From an uncultured Clostridium sp. (lineage in GTDB: Bacteria; Bacillota_A; Clostridia; TANB77; CAG-508): a stretch of DNA of 64,000 bases. The stretch's first letter is position 1, and every line of letters starts with the position of its first letter. The position numbers were made by a program, and so were the translations under genes. Location: positions 1-64,000 of the forward strand of contig CAOJZU010000001.1 in NCBI GenBank assembly GCA_948466265.1, in the 5' to 3' direction. Under the pieces are notes generated by a model. That model ran no database searches. It saw nothing but the letters and a program-made list of their open reading frames with translations, and was not told the DNA's origin. Positions 31,005-42,225 of this stretch are shown here, in pieces.

Positions 31005-31602
31005 TACAAAAAAGAATGGCAAAGACTTAAGTAAATTTTACGGTTTAGGTCTAGTTGAATTTCTCTATTTCCTACTACGCATTACTGCAAGTAGCTGTTT
31101 CCATTTAAAGGAAATAACTAAATATTACATTTAGCTACCAGATTGCCACTTAAATCCGTACCTTAATCCTTAAGTCTCCTTGCTTTTTATAAAGCAAACA
31201 TTCTAGAAGTTTTCCTTGACCCACTTGAATTATCGCTAGTCTCTTTTGCAAATGTAATTTCATAATAATATAGTTTGAGCATAACATTTTGGCCAAAATT
31301 TTATGCTTTTGCTTATTAATCCCGATACATTCACTCAAGACAGGCTACGCTATGTATTTTGTGTCTTGGCACTCAACATAGGTTTTACTCAAAATCTTAA
31401 TATATATATATTGAGCCTCCACGAAACCAGGGGGTATATATACAATGCCATTTTTGTATATGTCCCTAGTTTCTTTACTCCCTGCCCACACGCAAACTTG
31501 GCGGTTCGCGCACAAACAAGAAACTTCACAGATATGCCCTTTAGTGGATTTTTAGCCCCACCCTCGCAATAATCAGTAATGACTAGAATAATGCGCCATC
31601 TA
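31005..31602 (-). ncRNA. ole: OLE-like large non-coding RNA
   Basis: About 600 bases on the minus strand without a credible gene, far less AT-rich than nearby spacers, and immediately upstream of an oapA homologue. Length, position and structured GC-rich segments (GCGAGGGTGGGGC near the 5' end; paired GTTTGTGCGCGAAC and GTTTGCGTGTGGGC segments) fit OLE RNA, an RNA of about 600 nt that forms membrane RNPs with OapA. A TATAAT box at 31609-31614 would start transcription near 31602. No terminator precedes oapA, so they are probably cotranscribed. I did not fold or align it. Two short ORFs inside look like chance. Confidence 0.65.
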
Positions 31603-31674
31603 TTTAATATTATATCATATTTACCAAATATTTACTACTTAATTTTTAATTAATTTTATATGTGCTTCCATATG

Positions 31675-31884
31675 TTAATCTTTCAATTCCTCAGTATTAC
31701 TAATATCCGCTTTATTCTTATCTTCTACATCTATATTCATAAAAGTACTTGAAAAATATCCTGCTAAAAATCCTATTACAAATATTATTATAATAATTGC
31801 TATTGTTTTAAGTTTCTCTTGGCTTATATACATATCTTTATCATATATTTTAACTTTCTCTTCCTCTTCTTTATTTTCTGTCAT
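31675..31884 (-). CDS. Small single-pass membrane protein
   Basis: 69 residues: a charged N-terminus, one helix (TIAIIIIIFVIGFLAGYFSSTF), and an acidic tail ending TEELKD. GGAGG lies upstream of the ATG. It lies about 70 bases before the putative OLE start, on the same strand. No family recognised. Confidence 0.6.
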   Translation of the reverse strand: MTENKEEEEKVKIYDKDMYISQEKLKTIAIIIIIFVIGFLAGYFSSTFMNIDVEDKNKADISNTEELKD

Positions 31885-32038
31885 ATGTATTTCCTCCTTT
31901 GTGAAAAAATATTAGCTTTATTATACTATGTTTATTCATTAAAAGCAATTGCTTGACATCATATTTTTATTAAATTATAATTAATTTTAAATTAAGGGTA
32001 ACAATTAATTGTTAATCCCAAACTATATTGGGGGTTTT

Positions 32039-32897
32039 ATGGAAGTTATAGTTGGTAAACATAGTGGATTTTGTGGAGGTGTTAAAAACTCTATTACAAA
32101 AGCAGAAGAAGAACTTAGGTTATCTACTAATGTATATTGTCTTGGTGAAATTATACACAACAAACAAGTTGTAGAAGACTTAAAAAATAAAGGACTTAAG
32201 ATTGTAGATAGAATCGAAGATGCGAAAGAAAAAGCTATAATAAGAGCCCATGGCACAACTAAAGATACCTATGAATATGCTAAAACACATAATATAGAAC
32301 TTCTTGATTTAACCTGCCCTAATGTTTTAAAAATACATGAAAATGTTCAAAAATTTGCAAGCCAAAATTATTTTATATTTTTAATCGGAATAAAAAATCA
32401 TGCAGAAACTATTGGAACTTATAGTTTTTGTGGCAAAAATTCATATATAATAGAAATTGAAGATGATATTTTAGAAGGCATAGATATACTTAAATCTTCT
32501 AATTTAAAGGACATTCTTATAATTTCTCAAACTACTTTTAGTGTGGCTTTATTTGATAAAATAACTAATTCTATCAAAGAAATTCTAGGTTCTCAGTTTA
32601 ATATAGTTATAGAAAAAAGCATTTGTAACAGTACAGATGTAAGGCAAAAAGAAGCACTTGAACTTTCTAAAACAGTTCCTTTAATGATTATAGTTGGTGG
32701 GAAAAATAGTTCTAATACTAAGAAATTGTATGAAGTTTCTAAGATAAACCTTAAAAATGTTATTCATGTCGAAACTAAAGAAGAATTAGATTTAAGTTTT
32801 ATTAAAAATTTTAAAAGTGTACGGAATTATGGCAGGCGCCTCAACTCCAGATTATATTATAAATGATATAGTAGATGTGTGTCATGCTCTTTCATAG
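32039..32897 (+). CDS. ispH: 4-hydroxy-3-methylbut-2-enyl diphosphate reductase, one recoding site
   Basis: 285 residues from ATG 32039. The three iron-sulfur cysteines lie in HSGFCGGVKNS, LTCPNVLKIHE and SICNSTDVRQKEA; AIIRAHGT and ISQTTFSV are also diagnostic. The C-terminus GIMAGASTPDYIINDIV, with the conserved AGASTP that binds substrate, is read only through recoding site 32822; otherwise it becomes RNYGRRLNSRLYYK. It makes IPP and DMAPP. Its last 16 bases overlap the convergent toxin gene. Confidence 0.95.
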
Positions 32898-33154
32898 TGT
32901 GACCATATACTAATTATTTTGATGGTTTTTTCATTTTCTAATACTTGATAAACTAATCTATGTTTTATATTTATTCTTCTTGAAAGTGCTCCTTTTAGTT
33001 CTCCAATTAGTTTTTCATAAGGTGGCGGAGTTTGATATGGATTCATTCTTATAATGTCTATTAAGCTCTTCACGTTATTTTCTAAGCCAGCTTCTTTTAT
33101 CTTTGGTATATCTTTAATTACTCTTTTTCTGTATACTATTTTGTACACTACCAT
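32882..33154 (-). CDS. RelE/YoeB-type mRNA interferase toxin
   Basis: 90 residues from the ATG at 33154, whose ATGGTAG overlaps the antitoxin stop. The fold pattern VYKIVYRKRVIKDIPKIKE, IGELKGALSRRINIKHRLVYQV and a C-terminal IISIWSHYE matches Txe/YoeB toxins, with the terminal His-Tyr as catalytic residues. These cut mRNA in the ribosomal A site. Confidence 0.85.
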   Translation of the reverse strand: MVVYKIVYRKRVIKDIPKIKEAGLENNVKSLIDIIRMNPYQTPPPYEKLIGELKGALSRRINIKHRLVYQVLENEKTIKIISIWSHYERA

Positions 33155-33396
33155 TTCACCTCTTCTTCGCCTATACACTCTTCTATTGGTTCTTGTAAAC
33201 CTTTTATTATATCTTCTTTTAATTCTGGTATAGATGAAATATATAGAGTTTCCATTAAACTATTATAGTCCTTTTCAGATAAAACTATTGCATTTCCATG
33301 TTTTGTTGAAATATTAATAGGTTCATTGTGTTTTACTGTTTGCTCTAATAACTCATATATATCTTTTCTAAAATTTGTAATATTTATATTTGTCAT
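33148..33396 (-). CDS. Phd/YefM-type antitoxin
   Basis: 82 residues. NITNFRKDIYELLEQTVKHNEPINISTKHGNAIVLSEKDYNSLMETLY is the Phd/YefM DNA-binding half (seen here as three short motifs: NFRKDIYELL, GNAIVLSEKDY, SLMETLY); the acidic C-terminus wraps the toxin. Overlaps the toxin start by seven bases. Likely autoregulated through the complex, as in this family. Confidence 0.88.
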   Translation of the reverse strand: MTNINITNFRKDIYELLEQTVKHNEPINISTKHGNAIVLSEKDYNSLMETLYISSIPELKEDIIKGLQEPIEECIGEEEVKW

Positions 33397-33455
33397 TTTT
33401 GATACCTCCTTGTTATATTATAGCATACGCTAAAATGTACGTCAATATGTATCAA

Positions 33456-34097
33456 TTAGACAGATATATGATTTTTTATCTGTTCATACTTTGCTTCTCC
33501 TATTCCAGATACATTTTTTATATCTTCTTTTGTTTTAAATTTTCCGGTTTTCTTTTCTATATGTTACTATCTTTTCGGCAGTAGATGCTCCGAATTCCTG
33601 GAAGTTCTTGCAGTTTTTCAGCTGTTGCAGTATTTATATTTATAGTTCCACCTGTTTCTCTATTCTCACCTTCTGATAAAACATTTTCACCTGCACCGTT
33701 TGATACAACTTCTCCATCGTCTATATTTTCATTTTTATCTGAAATAGAAGGAATATATATTTTTTGTCCATCTTCTACTGGATATGCAAGATTAACATTT
33801 TTTATATCCGCATCATTTGTTATTCCGCCCAGCCGCTTCTATTACATCATTTATTCTAGCGTTTTCATGGACTTCCACAATCCCCTCATTTTTTACTGCA
33901 CCTGTTATATGTATTATTATTTTATTTTTTTCAGTATTTTCAAGGTCTACTTCTTCATTCTCTTCCACAGCTGTTTCAAATTCATCTTTGCTATACACAT
34001 CTTTAGTCGAATTTATGTAATAAAATATATAAACTATTACTACAATAATTGCTCCTCCTATAACTAAAATTTTCTGTTTTTTTGTTAACATTTCCAT
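33456..34097 (-). CDS. comEA: ComEA-like DNA-binding protein, three recoding sites
   Basis: 212 residues. An N-terminal membrane helix, a SLBB domain (IIIHITGAVKNEGIVEVHEN, GITNDADIKNVNLAYPVEDGQKIYIP) and a C-terminal HhH pair (INTATAEKLQELPGIGASTAEKIV, FKTKEDIKNVSGIGEAKYEQI). Recoding sites: 33827 (Ala-Gly-Gly-Ile), 33592 (the PGIGAS hairpin glycine) and 33546 (Asn-Gly-Lys-Phe). The last two are inside the DNA-binding hairpins. It captures DNA for ComEC. Confidence 0.92.
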
Positions 34098-34153
34098 TTT
34101 ACTTAAACTCCTTTCTAAATCATCTTGAAAGTATTTACAACCTATGATACAAT

Positions 34154-35307
34154 ATGGACATTATGAAAAGAGTATCACGTTATATTGTTTTTAGTATTTT
34201 AATATTATTCATGATTTTTCCGTTAAGCGTACCTGTTTTTTCAAGTAGCACTAATGCAATAGTAGAATCTGAATCTTCTCGGTTCTTCTAATATAGAAGA
34301 TCTAAACGCTAAACTACACGCTGATTCTTTACTTTTGATAGAAAAGGAAACAGGAGATATACTATATGAAAGAAATGCTCGTAAAAGAATGTATCCTGCA
34401 AGTACTACTAAGATGTTAACTGCGATTATAGTTTTAGAAAAATGTGATTTAGAAGAAATCGCAACTGTATCTGAAATAGCTGTAAATTCAGTTCCTAAAT
34501 CTTACACAATAGCACATCTTCAGGCAGGTGAGAAACTTCGTATAGAAGACCTTTTATATGCAATGCTAATTCCTTCTGGAAATGATGCTGCAAACGTTTT
34601 GGCAGAGCATGTTTCAGGCTCTATTCCAGAATTTGCAAATCTTATGAATGAAACTGCAAGAAGTCTTGGTCTTGAAAATTCAAACTTTACAAACCCAAGT
34701 CGGACTTCATGACGAAAACTTATACACAACCGCTTATGATTTATCTATTATTGCAAAATATGCAATGAATAATGATAAGTTTATGAAGATTGTAAGGGAG
34801 ACAAAATACACACTTCCTGCAACTAACATTCATAAAAATGCAGATAGAGTACTTGAAACTTCTAATCTTTTATTAGATTCTAGAGAGCCAAATTACTATT
34901 ATGCTTATGCTACTGGTTTAAAGACTGGTTTTACAGACCCTGCTGGTGATTGTTTAGTTGCGTCAAGCAAAAAAGATAATGTAGAATTCATCGCAGTATG
35001 CCTTCATGCAGGTAACCTAAATAACGGCTTAAGAGAAAAATTTTTAGATTGTAAAACTTTATTTGATTTTGCTTTTGATAATTATACAGCACATTATAAG
35101 AATTTGCAAGAGATACGTACCAAAGAATTAGAAAACAGTTTGAATAAAAAGCCAAATATCCCTGAATCTGAAAATTCTAATGACGAAACATATTCAGACT
35201 TTTATAGAAGTATTTTAAAAATAATTGCAGTTTTAATTATTTTATTTGCAATGAAGAGAATTTTCTTTGGGAAAAAGAAAAATAGAAAAGCAAGAAGAAG
35301 AAAATAA
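34154..35307 (+). CDS. dacF: D-Ala-D-Ala carboxypeptidase (DacF type), two recoding sites
   Basis: 383 residues (or three fewer from ATG 34163; no clear ribosome site for either). Signal peptide, then the peptidase S11 motifs: active-site Ser in ASTTKMLT (SxxK), SGN in IPSGNDAANVLAEH, and KTG in GLKTGFTDPAGD. Recoding sites 34280 (after the signal peptide) and 34701 (PSGLHDENLYTTAYD, a conserved S11 motif). The C-terminus has a membrane helix and a basic tail, an anchor not of the usual amphipathic type. It trims cell-wall pentapeptides. Confidence 0.93.
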
Positions 35308-35315
35308 GTATATGC

Positions 35316-35346
35316 AAGAGCGGTCTACCTAAGACCGCTCTTTTTT
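35316..35346 (+). terminator. Intrinsic terminator, probably bidirectional
   Basis: AAGAGCGGTCTT-like arms (AGAGCGGTCT and AGACCGCTCT) with a following run of six Ts. It lies between the convergent dacF and cvpA genes. Confidence 0.9.
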
Positions 35347-35350
35347 ATAT

Positions 35351-35990
35351 CTAAAGTATGATATTTAAAATTATATTATTCTCATACATAGATTTAGCTA
35401 AGTGAGATTGTTGAATTTGTTTGCCTACTACATTTTCTCCCCAAACTCCTGAAGTCACACTAAATATAGCAAGAAATGCATAGACTATAACAAGTCCCTC
35501 TAAAATACCATATATTATACCACCGTGCTTTATTAAATTGTTTTATTATAGGTATCTCTCCAATTGCGTCCGTAAAAATTCTTATAACTAATAATAGTAC
35601 TCTAGATACTATAAATAATCCTATCCAAGTAAAAATTCTTACAATAATAATTGCTAACTGCTCCGATATATATTCAGATGTATTTGATTTTACATCTTCT
35701 GTATATTTATTTACATAGTTTTCTATGGTAGATGTTATACTTGTATCAACTTCAGCCTCATTTACTTTATCTGAATTATGATAAAGTTTTTCATATATTG
35801 TATTTTTCAAATTTGGTACAATCTCTGTATTTTCTACTATGTAATTTGAAACAGGTGTATATAGCACAAGTGCTATTACTAACGCAAGTACAAAACTAAT
35901 TATTCTTACTGCAACCTTTATAAGTCCCTTTTTATATCCCAAGAATATACAAACTAACATTATTAAAATTACTGCTATATCTGCAATCAT
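35351..35990 (-). CDS. CvpA-family membrane protein, one recoding site
   Basis: 212 residues with four to five membrane helices. The N-terminus IADIAVILIMLVCIFLGYKKGLI and DAIGEIPIIKQFNKAGGIIYGILEGLVIVY are typical of CvpA. The second motif, including the conserved N-x-GG-I/G, needs recoding site 35525. CvpA proteins affect envelope integrity and colicin/DCA resistance in other bacteria. Cotranscription with the gene upstream is uncertain. Confidence 0.88.
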
Positions 35991-36013
35991 TTCATTTTCC
36001 TCCTTTTTTTATT

Positions 36014-37184
36014 TTAAAATGTAAGTATCTTAATTCTGTCTCTATATACTATTCCTGCAATCGATGTGCCAAGAACAATATCCTTTGCCTCTTGACTTGA
36101 TTTATATTTTTTCTCAAGCCAACCGATTCAAGTTAACAAAATTAATCTCTGTTCCTAGATTTACTGCAACAATTTTATCATAGCACACAGCTTCTTTAAC
36201 TGAACTATCTACTGCATATACAGCTTCATCACCAGTTAATATATTTTTTATAACTATATTAGTCTTAGAGCTAAATAATCCCGATGATATTTCTTCAGCC
36301 CTAACCATAGAACTTTTCAAATTTATATCTGCAAGCTTTGTATCAGAACCAAATTCTAAAAGTGAAGTATCTTTGTCATTATATATCATATGTATTGAAT
36401 TATCGTACATGCATACTAATTGTCCTTTTTCTTGATACTTTATATTTGTTATCATTTTATTATTATCTGCAGTATGCTTAAATACAACTGAAGCTTCTCC
36501 TTCACCTTTTATAGCCTTTTCCATATCAATTATTCGTATCTTTGACTCTATTAATGTACCATTCGTATTTACCTCTGCTATTGCCAGATATTTTCCATCA
36601 ACTGATATATCAGTATCTACTGCAATTGACGATGCAAGATATGTTTTGAATAATTCCTTTCCGTTTTTATCAAATGTAACTATTACACTTTTATAGCTTG
36701 TACCAGTTACAATTACAGATACATTTCCATTTCTACTTACATTTATCTTTACTATATTGCCTTCTACTTTGTTTTCCCATAATATTTTTGTATCTGAAAT
36801 TAAACAGACTCTTTTCCCATTACTCTCAGCAATTCCTAGATAGTTATGATCTGTATCATATATTGGATTACTTATTCCAACATCCAGTTCAGCCTCTTTA
36901 CTTGCATAACTGTTATAAACAGATAATTTCCCATTATATAATATACTTATAAATCTATCATAAGCATATATATCTTGCTGTTTATCCGCTTCTATTTGTA
37001 TTGTTGCAATGTCATCTTCTGTTACTTCTTTTCTTAGAATATTAATATTTATCCAATCTCTTGCTGTATCAATTGTAATATATATAATAACTACACTTAA
37101 AATCAAAACAGCAAATACCCCTAAACATATTAATAATATCTTATTTTTTAAAGACATTTTTCCTTTAAACTTAAGTATCTCCAT
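36014..37184 (-). CDS. DUF5711-like membrane-anchored beta-propeller protein, one recoding site
   Basis: 389 residues. One N-terminal membrane helix (around 13-36) followed by repeats of beta strands that look like a propeller (YDRFISILYNGKLSVYNS, ILWENKVEGNIVKINVS, VAVNLGTEINFVNLNGW). Recoding site 36125 replaces the RLA ending by GWLEKKYKSSQEAKDIVLG, which completes the last blade. Similar proteins lie near cvpA in Clostridia, as here (cvpA follows). Biochemical role unknown. Confidence 0.75.
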
Positions 37185-37224
37185 AATTTATCCTTTTTTC
37201 TTTTATTTTATAACATCAATGCAA

Positions 37225-38245
37225 TTAATACAAGTTTTTTCTTGTAATTAAAGTTAATTGTATCAAACCTAAAAAACCAAATATAGGATAAAGTAAATTT
37301 ACTAAATTTGAGAATCCAAATAAGCACATAAAAACTGACGTAAAGCATATTAATAAGTTTACTTTTCTATAGACACTCTTTGTTTTAGATATATTATTTA
37401 AAAATCCGTATGCTGATGATATTGTAGTTGTTAATATTGCTCCGAAGTATAATTCCTCCATATAGATATTTATAAATTACTCCAAAACTATTTGCAGCAT
37501 ACACGCTTGGAAGTTCAATTTCTTTTATGTTCTCATTTATACTAAGGAGTAGAATAAATATAACAAATGCAAGAATTATAATGATTAATGAACTTAAACA
37601 CACAATCTTTAATATATCTTTTTTTGTTTTTATATATTTTTTCATAGGAATTAATATTGAAACTAATGTTATTGAATTATAACTTGCATAAAGTAGTGCA
37701 TTTAAAATCCACTTTCCGTTACTAGAAATCTCTTTTAAATCAAAGCTTAAATCAAATGCCTTTATTCCTAAAGCTAATAGTATAATTATAATTACTGGCA
37801 TTAATATAGAATTTAATATAAATATTCCATTTATATTTTTGTTTAATATAAAGTAACAAAGAACTGCTAAAAGTAAGCTTGTAGTAAATTGGTTTATCCC
37901 AAATTCCTGATTAAAATAAGCGGAAAAACCTGCACACATCACAAAAAAAGTTATTAGCAAAAATACATTAACTATAAAATTTACAATAATTTTTAGATCA
38001 ATATTTTTCGTTTTAATACTTCCTAAAATTATATCTAGAAATTCATCATAACTATTTATATCATATTCTTTTATAATTTTTAGCGTTTTGTAAATAAGAT
38101 AACCTATAATGTACACAGAAACTACTATACCTAAAATTCCATATTTTCCATATACAAAGAAAAATGTATATATTTCTTTCCCAGAGGCAAATCCTGCACC
38201 AATAATTACACCAATAATTACAAATACGCAACTCACAATCCCCAT
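37225..38245 (-). CDS. YkvI-like membrane protein, one recoding site
   Basis: 339 residues with about ten membrane helices and a GVIIGAGFASGKEIYTFF start, the unwound first helix typical of YkvI and related APC-fold carriers. ATG 38245 is chosen because GGGGAG lies upstream; the earlier ATG falls inside the terminator stem. Recoding site 37444 sits in a helix (GGIILGAILTTTISSAYGF). Substrate unknown. Confidence 0.82.
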
Positions 38246-38249
38246 ATGC

Positions 38250-38286
38250 AAAAAACTCCCCATATTAATTATATGAGAAGTTTTTT
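38250..38286. terminator. Terminator-like hairpin between the YkvI-like gene and the ABC exporter operon
   Basis: AAAAAACTCCCCATAT pairs with ATATGAGAAGTTTTTT (two mismatches). On the minus strand it closes the Gld-like operon. It also overlaps the leader of the YkvI-like gene. Confidence 0.65.
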
Positions 38287-38311
38287 ATTTTATTTTCTTT
38301 TTTTATCATGT

Positions 38312-39830
38312 CTATTTTTTTCTTCTTCTTAATTGCCAAATTACAATTCCAAGAATTATTATAACAACTGGTACTGAGAAGATAATAATTTTTATTATTC
38401 TATTTTGTGTTTCTGTTGCTGTATACTGAGTGCTTTCTACTCCTTTTCTAATTGTAATTGCATCTTCTACCTCTGCAAGATACCCAGTAGCAGTTAATCC
38501 CAAGTCCTTATTGTTATAGAAGCCTATAGCTGACATAGCTCCAGATCCAAGTTGTATTGGATAGTCTTGTATAAATAAATTATTTGCAAAAACTATTAAT
38601 TTTGAAGTTATAGCCTCCTCAGATATATTATCTTCTTCATTCTCGTTATTATTATCTTCTTTTATTTCCTTTTCAAGTAACGCTCCAAGAACTGAAGATT
38701 CAAGTTTCTCTCCATTTGCTTCAGAGCATTTCATTAGTCCAAGATTTAAATTGGTTCTAAAAAATGAGTTTTCACTTGATAAGACAATATCTGTTTTATT
38801 AACTCCTAATTCTGTTAATTTCTCTTGCTCTAAGAACTCTAATCTTCCCGAATCGAAGAAAAGCACATTCGAAATATTTTGTGATGCTTCTGTAGGATTT
38901 ACTTCTGGTATTATTAAATCAGGACTTTCCATTACCATTTTTGATGCATCTTGCTCTAATACAACTCCATCTTGCCTTATAGTTACACCGTATTCATCTA
39001 AAACAGATTTAATATTTGGAGTTTCCCCTTCTGCTGAATATGAATTTGTAAGCCATAAGATATTTCCGCCTTTTTTAATATATTCTTTTATAGAATTTGC
39101 TTCAACTACTGCAAAATCTTTTTTAGGTGACGCAACAATCAAACATGCACAATCTTCTGGAACTTTTCCATCTCCTGTTAATAAGTCCAAAGATTTTATT
39201 TCATAATTTTCTAGTTCTAGATATGTTTTAAATAAATTCATATTCTCAAGCATACCAATTTCTTCATGTCCTGTAAGTGCATATATTGGTGTTGTTTTTC
39301 CGTATTGAAGAAAGTGCAATCAAGCTGTTTGTAAATCTTTGTTCCGTTATATCCGTAGATTTTCCTGTGTTATAATCATAGTTTGAAAAATCATAAGAAT
39401 CAAAAGTTTTACTCTTTTCTCCTTTTTCTATAACAATAGTTCCATATCCTTGTTCTACATTATATTTTTGTGCTAGATCAGGTCTTTCATCTAATTTTAT
39501 AAATTCTACACTTATATTTTCATTAACCTTTGTATATTGTTTTACAAGATCTGATATTGCAGCTTCTTCCTCATAATCAAATAGATATATAGTAAATTTA
39601 TCTCCTTCAGGAAGTTCTGCTATTCTTTGCTTTGACTCATCTGTCAAACTATATAATCCTTCTTTTGTTAAATCTATATCTTCTGGATCTATTTTATCTA
39701 TGACTACATTTATCCCTACAAATATGGCTATTATAACTGCTATAACAATAATTGTTCCAAGTGTTTCTTTTAGCCATTTTAATTTTAATGTATTAACTAA
39801 TTTTCTTAATTTTTCCACTTTATATCTCAC
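38312..39830 (-). CDS. GldG-like ABC transporter auxiliary protein, one recoding site
   Basis: 505 residues. An N-terminal helix (TLGTIIVIAVIIAIFVGINVV), a GldG-type extracellular domain (DLTKEGLYSLTDESKQRI, ITEQRFTNSLIALSS, IYALTGHEEIG) and a C-terminal helix with RRRKK. Recoding site 39302 joins LSSIGKTTPIYALTGHEE, the hallmark segment. Third gene of an operon ATPase-permease-GldG, with five bases between permease stop and this start. Related systems are the Gld exporters; here motility is not implied. Confidence 0.85.
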
Positions 39831-39835
39831 CTCTC

Positions 39836-40523
39836 TTATTTAACATTCTTTTTTCTTTGTAATACAGTTATTGTAAGTAGCGTAAATAACAATGTCTGTG
39901 AAAGAAATGTAACTGTATTTGAAATCGAAATAACTCCCTGTGGGAATTTTTGGAATAATTCGATTGGTGATAGTGTTTTAAATATATCTGATATATTTGG
40001 TAAAAACCATGTCGCAAGTAGTAATACTATTGTTGCAATTCCTGCAATTATTTGATTTTCTGTTAGGCTTGACATGAAACCTCCAAATGAGATATATGAC
40101 ATTGTAATTAGTATAAATCCTAAAAGTACTGAAAGAGTTTGTGTAACATTTGTAAGCCCTCCTGCAAATATGCATAAGATTGCATAATACATTAGTGAAA
40201 TTATTTCAGTAATTATTACAACTACAAGTGCTGCTAAAAATTTTCCGAATAACTATACTAGTTATACTTCTTGAAGATGTAAAAAGTAAAGTTTCTGTTC
40301 CATTTTTTCTTTCCCCTGCAAACATTGACATTGTAAGTAATGGCATTGTGAAAGTTAATAACTCAGTTGTATAATAAAATAAATTTGAGTATTCTACACT
40401 TTGATATTGCCATGTATAAAGGTAGAAAAATACGCTAGACATAAGTAAGAATGTACCTATAAATACATAACCTATTGGAGATAAAAAGTAACTTTTAACT
40501 TCTTTTTTTACTATTGCAAGCAT
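39836..40523 (-). CDS. ABC-2 type permease (GldF-like), one recoding site
   Basis: 228 residues with six membrane helices. The start IVKKEVKSYFLSPIGYVFIG and FYYTTELLTFTMPLLTMSMFAGERKNGTETLL (given here by its halves FAGERKNGTE and PLLTMS) are typical of this permease family. Recoding site 40247 reads SIVIGKFLAALVVV. The start ATG overlaps the ATPase stop by one base (TAATG), indicating translational coupling. Confidence 0.9.
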
Positions 40524-41624
40524 TATTTATCCCCTCCTTTTTCCTTATTTTTCTTTTCCTCTTTTTTTGGAGTATCTTCTTTAGTTGTTTTTTTCACTTC
40601 TTTTTTAGTCACTTTTTCTTGTTTTGACTTTTCTTTATCCTCTTTTTTTTCTTTTTTTATTTCTTCCTTACTCTTTTCCTCTGAAACTTTTTGTTTATCT
40701 ATTAAGTTTATAAAAGCGTCTTCAAGTGTCGCTTCTGACTTTTTAAGTTCGAATATAGTAATTCCGCCTTTTGCAAAAAATTCAAATATTTCTTTTCTTA
40801 TATCCTCATCATCCTTTGGCAAAATACTATATTGTACAGTTCCATCTGGAAGTTCTTTAATCTTATCTATTTTACTTACATTCTTCATAGTTTTTATGAC
40901 AGAATCTATCTTGTTTTCTGGATCTTCAACTGTAACTAAAAGTGAATTTTCACCTTTTACTTTATTTTCAAGATTTTCTGGTGTATCTACTGCAACTAAA
41001 TTCCCCTTATTTATAATTATTACCTTTTCACAAACTTGGCTTACTTCCGATAATATATGTGAACTTAATATTACTGTATGATCTTTTCCTAAAGATTTTA
41101 TCAAATTTCTAATTTGTATAACTTGCTTTGGGTCAAGTCCAACTGTAGGTTCATCAAGTATTAAAACTTTTGGATTTCCAACAAGCGCCCCAGCCATACT
41201 TACACGTTGTCTATATCCTCTAGAAAGATTTCTAATTAATTTGTTTTGAACGTCTTCTATATTAACTTCTTTTAGAGTTCTTTGTACTTCTTCCTTTCTC
41301 TCTTTTCTTGGAATCCCTTTTAGTTCTGCCATATATGTTACGAATTCCTTAGGAGTTAATTCATTATATAGCGGTGTAGTTTCTGGCATATATCCAATTT
41401 GTCTTTTCGCTTTTTTAGCTTTTTTGCTTATGTCATATCCTTCTACTTCAATATGTCCACTAGTTGATTCAATAAAGCCTGTAATCATGTTCATTGTTGT
41501 TGTTTTTCCGGCACCATTTGGTCCTAAAAATCCGTACAATTTCTCCGTCTTTTATCTCAAAGCTTATATCATTTACAGCAATATGTCCGCCATATTTTTT
41601 AGTAACATTTTCTACCTTAATCAA
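40523..41624 (-). CDS. ABC transporter ATP-binding protein (GldA-like), one recoding site
   Basis: 366 residues from a TTG start with GGAGGGAAC upstream (MIKVENVTKKYGG). Walker A GPNGAGKTT, signature LSRGYRQRVSMAGAL, Walker B KVLILDEPTVGLD, H-loop ILSSHILSE. Recoding site 41534 supplies the Gly of GEIVGFLGPNGAGK, one residue cluster before Walker A. The last 60 residues are a Lys/Glu-rich tail, unusual in length for the family. Confidence 0.93.
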
Positions 41625-41880
41625 AACGTTCCCTCCTTAAAATATTATAAAATCATTCTAATATTATCATTACTAGAAAATAAATTCAATATTTTCACAC
41701 AAAATTCACAAATTTATTTACGGAAGCTTTAGTTTTGGTTATTTTGTGTATGTATTTTATAGTATACATCAATTTTATTAGTATAAATAAACTATCAAGT
41801 TCTTTTCTATTAACAGAAAACTATTGAAATACACTAAAAGATTTGATATACTATATAATATAGAAATGGGGAGATATAGT

Positions 41881-42225
41881 ATGCCAAATATACCTAACCG
41901 AATAAATAAAGTTCTAAAAGAATTTATTAATGGAGCTAACAAAATATTGGGAAATAGCATAAATAAGATTATTTTATATGGTTCTTATGCAAGAGGAGAT
42001 TATAAAGAAAATTCTGATTTAGATATTATGATACTAACTGATATATCAGAAAATGAAATCGTAGAAAGAAGAACTGAAATTTGGGATTTAGCTTCTGATA
42101 TAGGACTAGAAAATGATATATTGATATCTGTTTTATTAAAAAATGTAGAAGATTTTAACTATTGGATAAATACATTACCTTTTTATATGAATGTAGAAAA
42201 AGAAGGAGTAATACTAAATGGATAA
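41881..42225 (+). CDS. mntA: MNT-domain nucleotidyltransferase antitoxin
   Basis: 114 residues from ATG 41881 (GGGGAGATATAGT upstream); the frame extends further up without a ribosome site. IILYGSYARGDYKENSDLDIMIL holds the GSxARGD...SDLD nucleotidyltransferase motif (GSYARGD and SDLD). Its stop overlaps the HEPN start by eight bases. MNT antitoxins modify or bind the partner HEPN RNase. The stretch 41625-41880 holds no other gene. Confidence 0.9.
   Translation: MPNIPNRINKVLKEFINGANKILGNSINKIILYGSYARGDYKENSDLDIMILTDISENEIVERRTEIWDLASDIGLENDILISVLLKNVEDFNYWINTLPFYMNVEKEGVILNG

Noticed and set aside
31150..31572. Short ORFs on both strands inside the putative OLE RNA
   Set aside because: No ribosome sites, no recognisable domains, odd composition, and overlapping on opposite strands; they lie within a block better explained as structured RNA.
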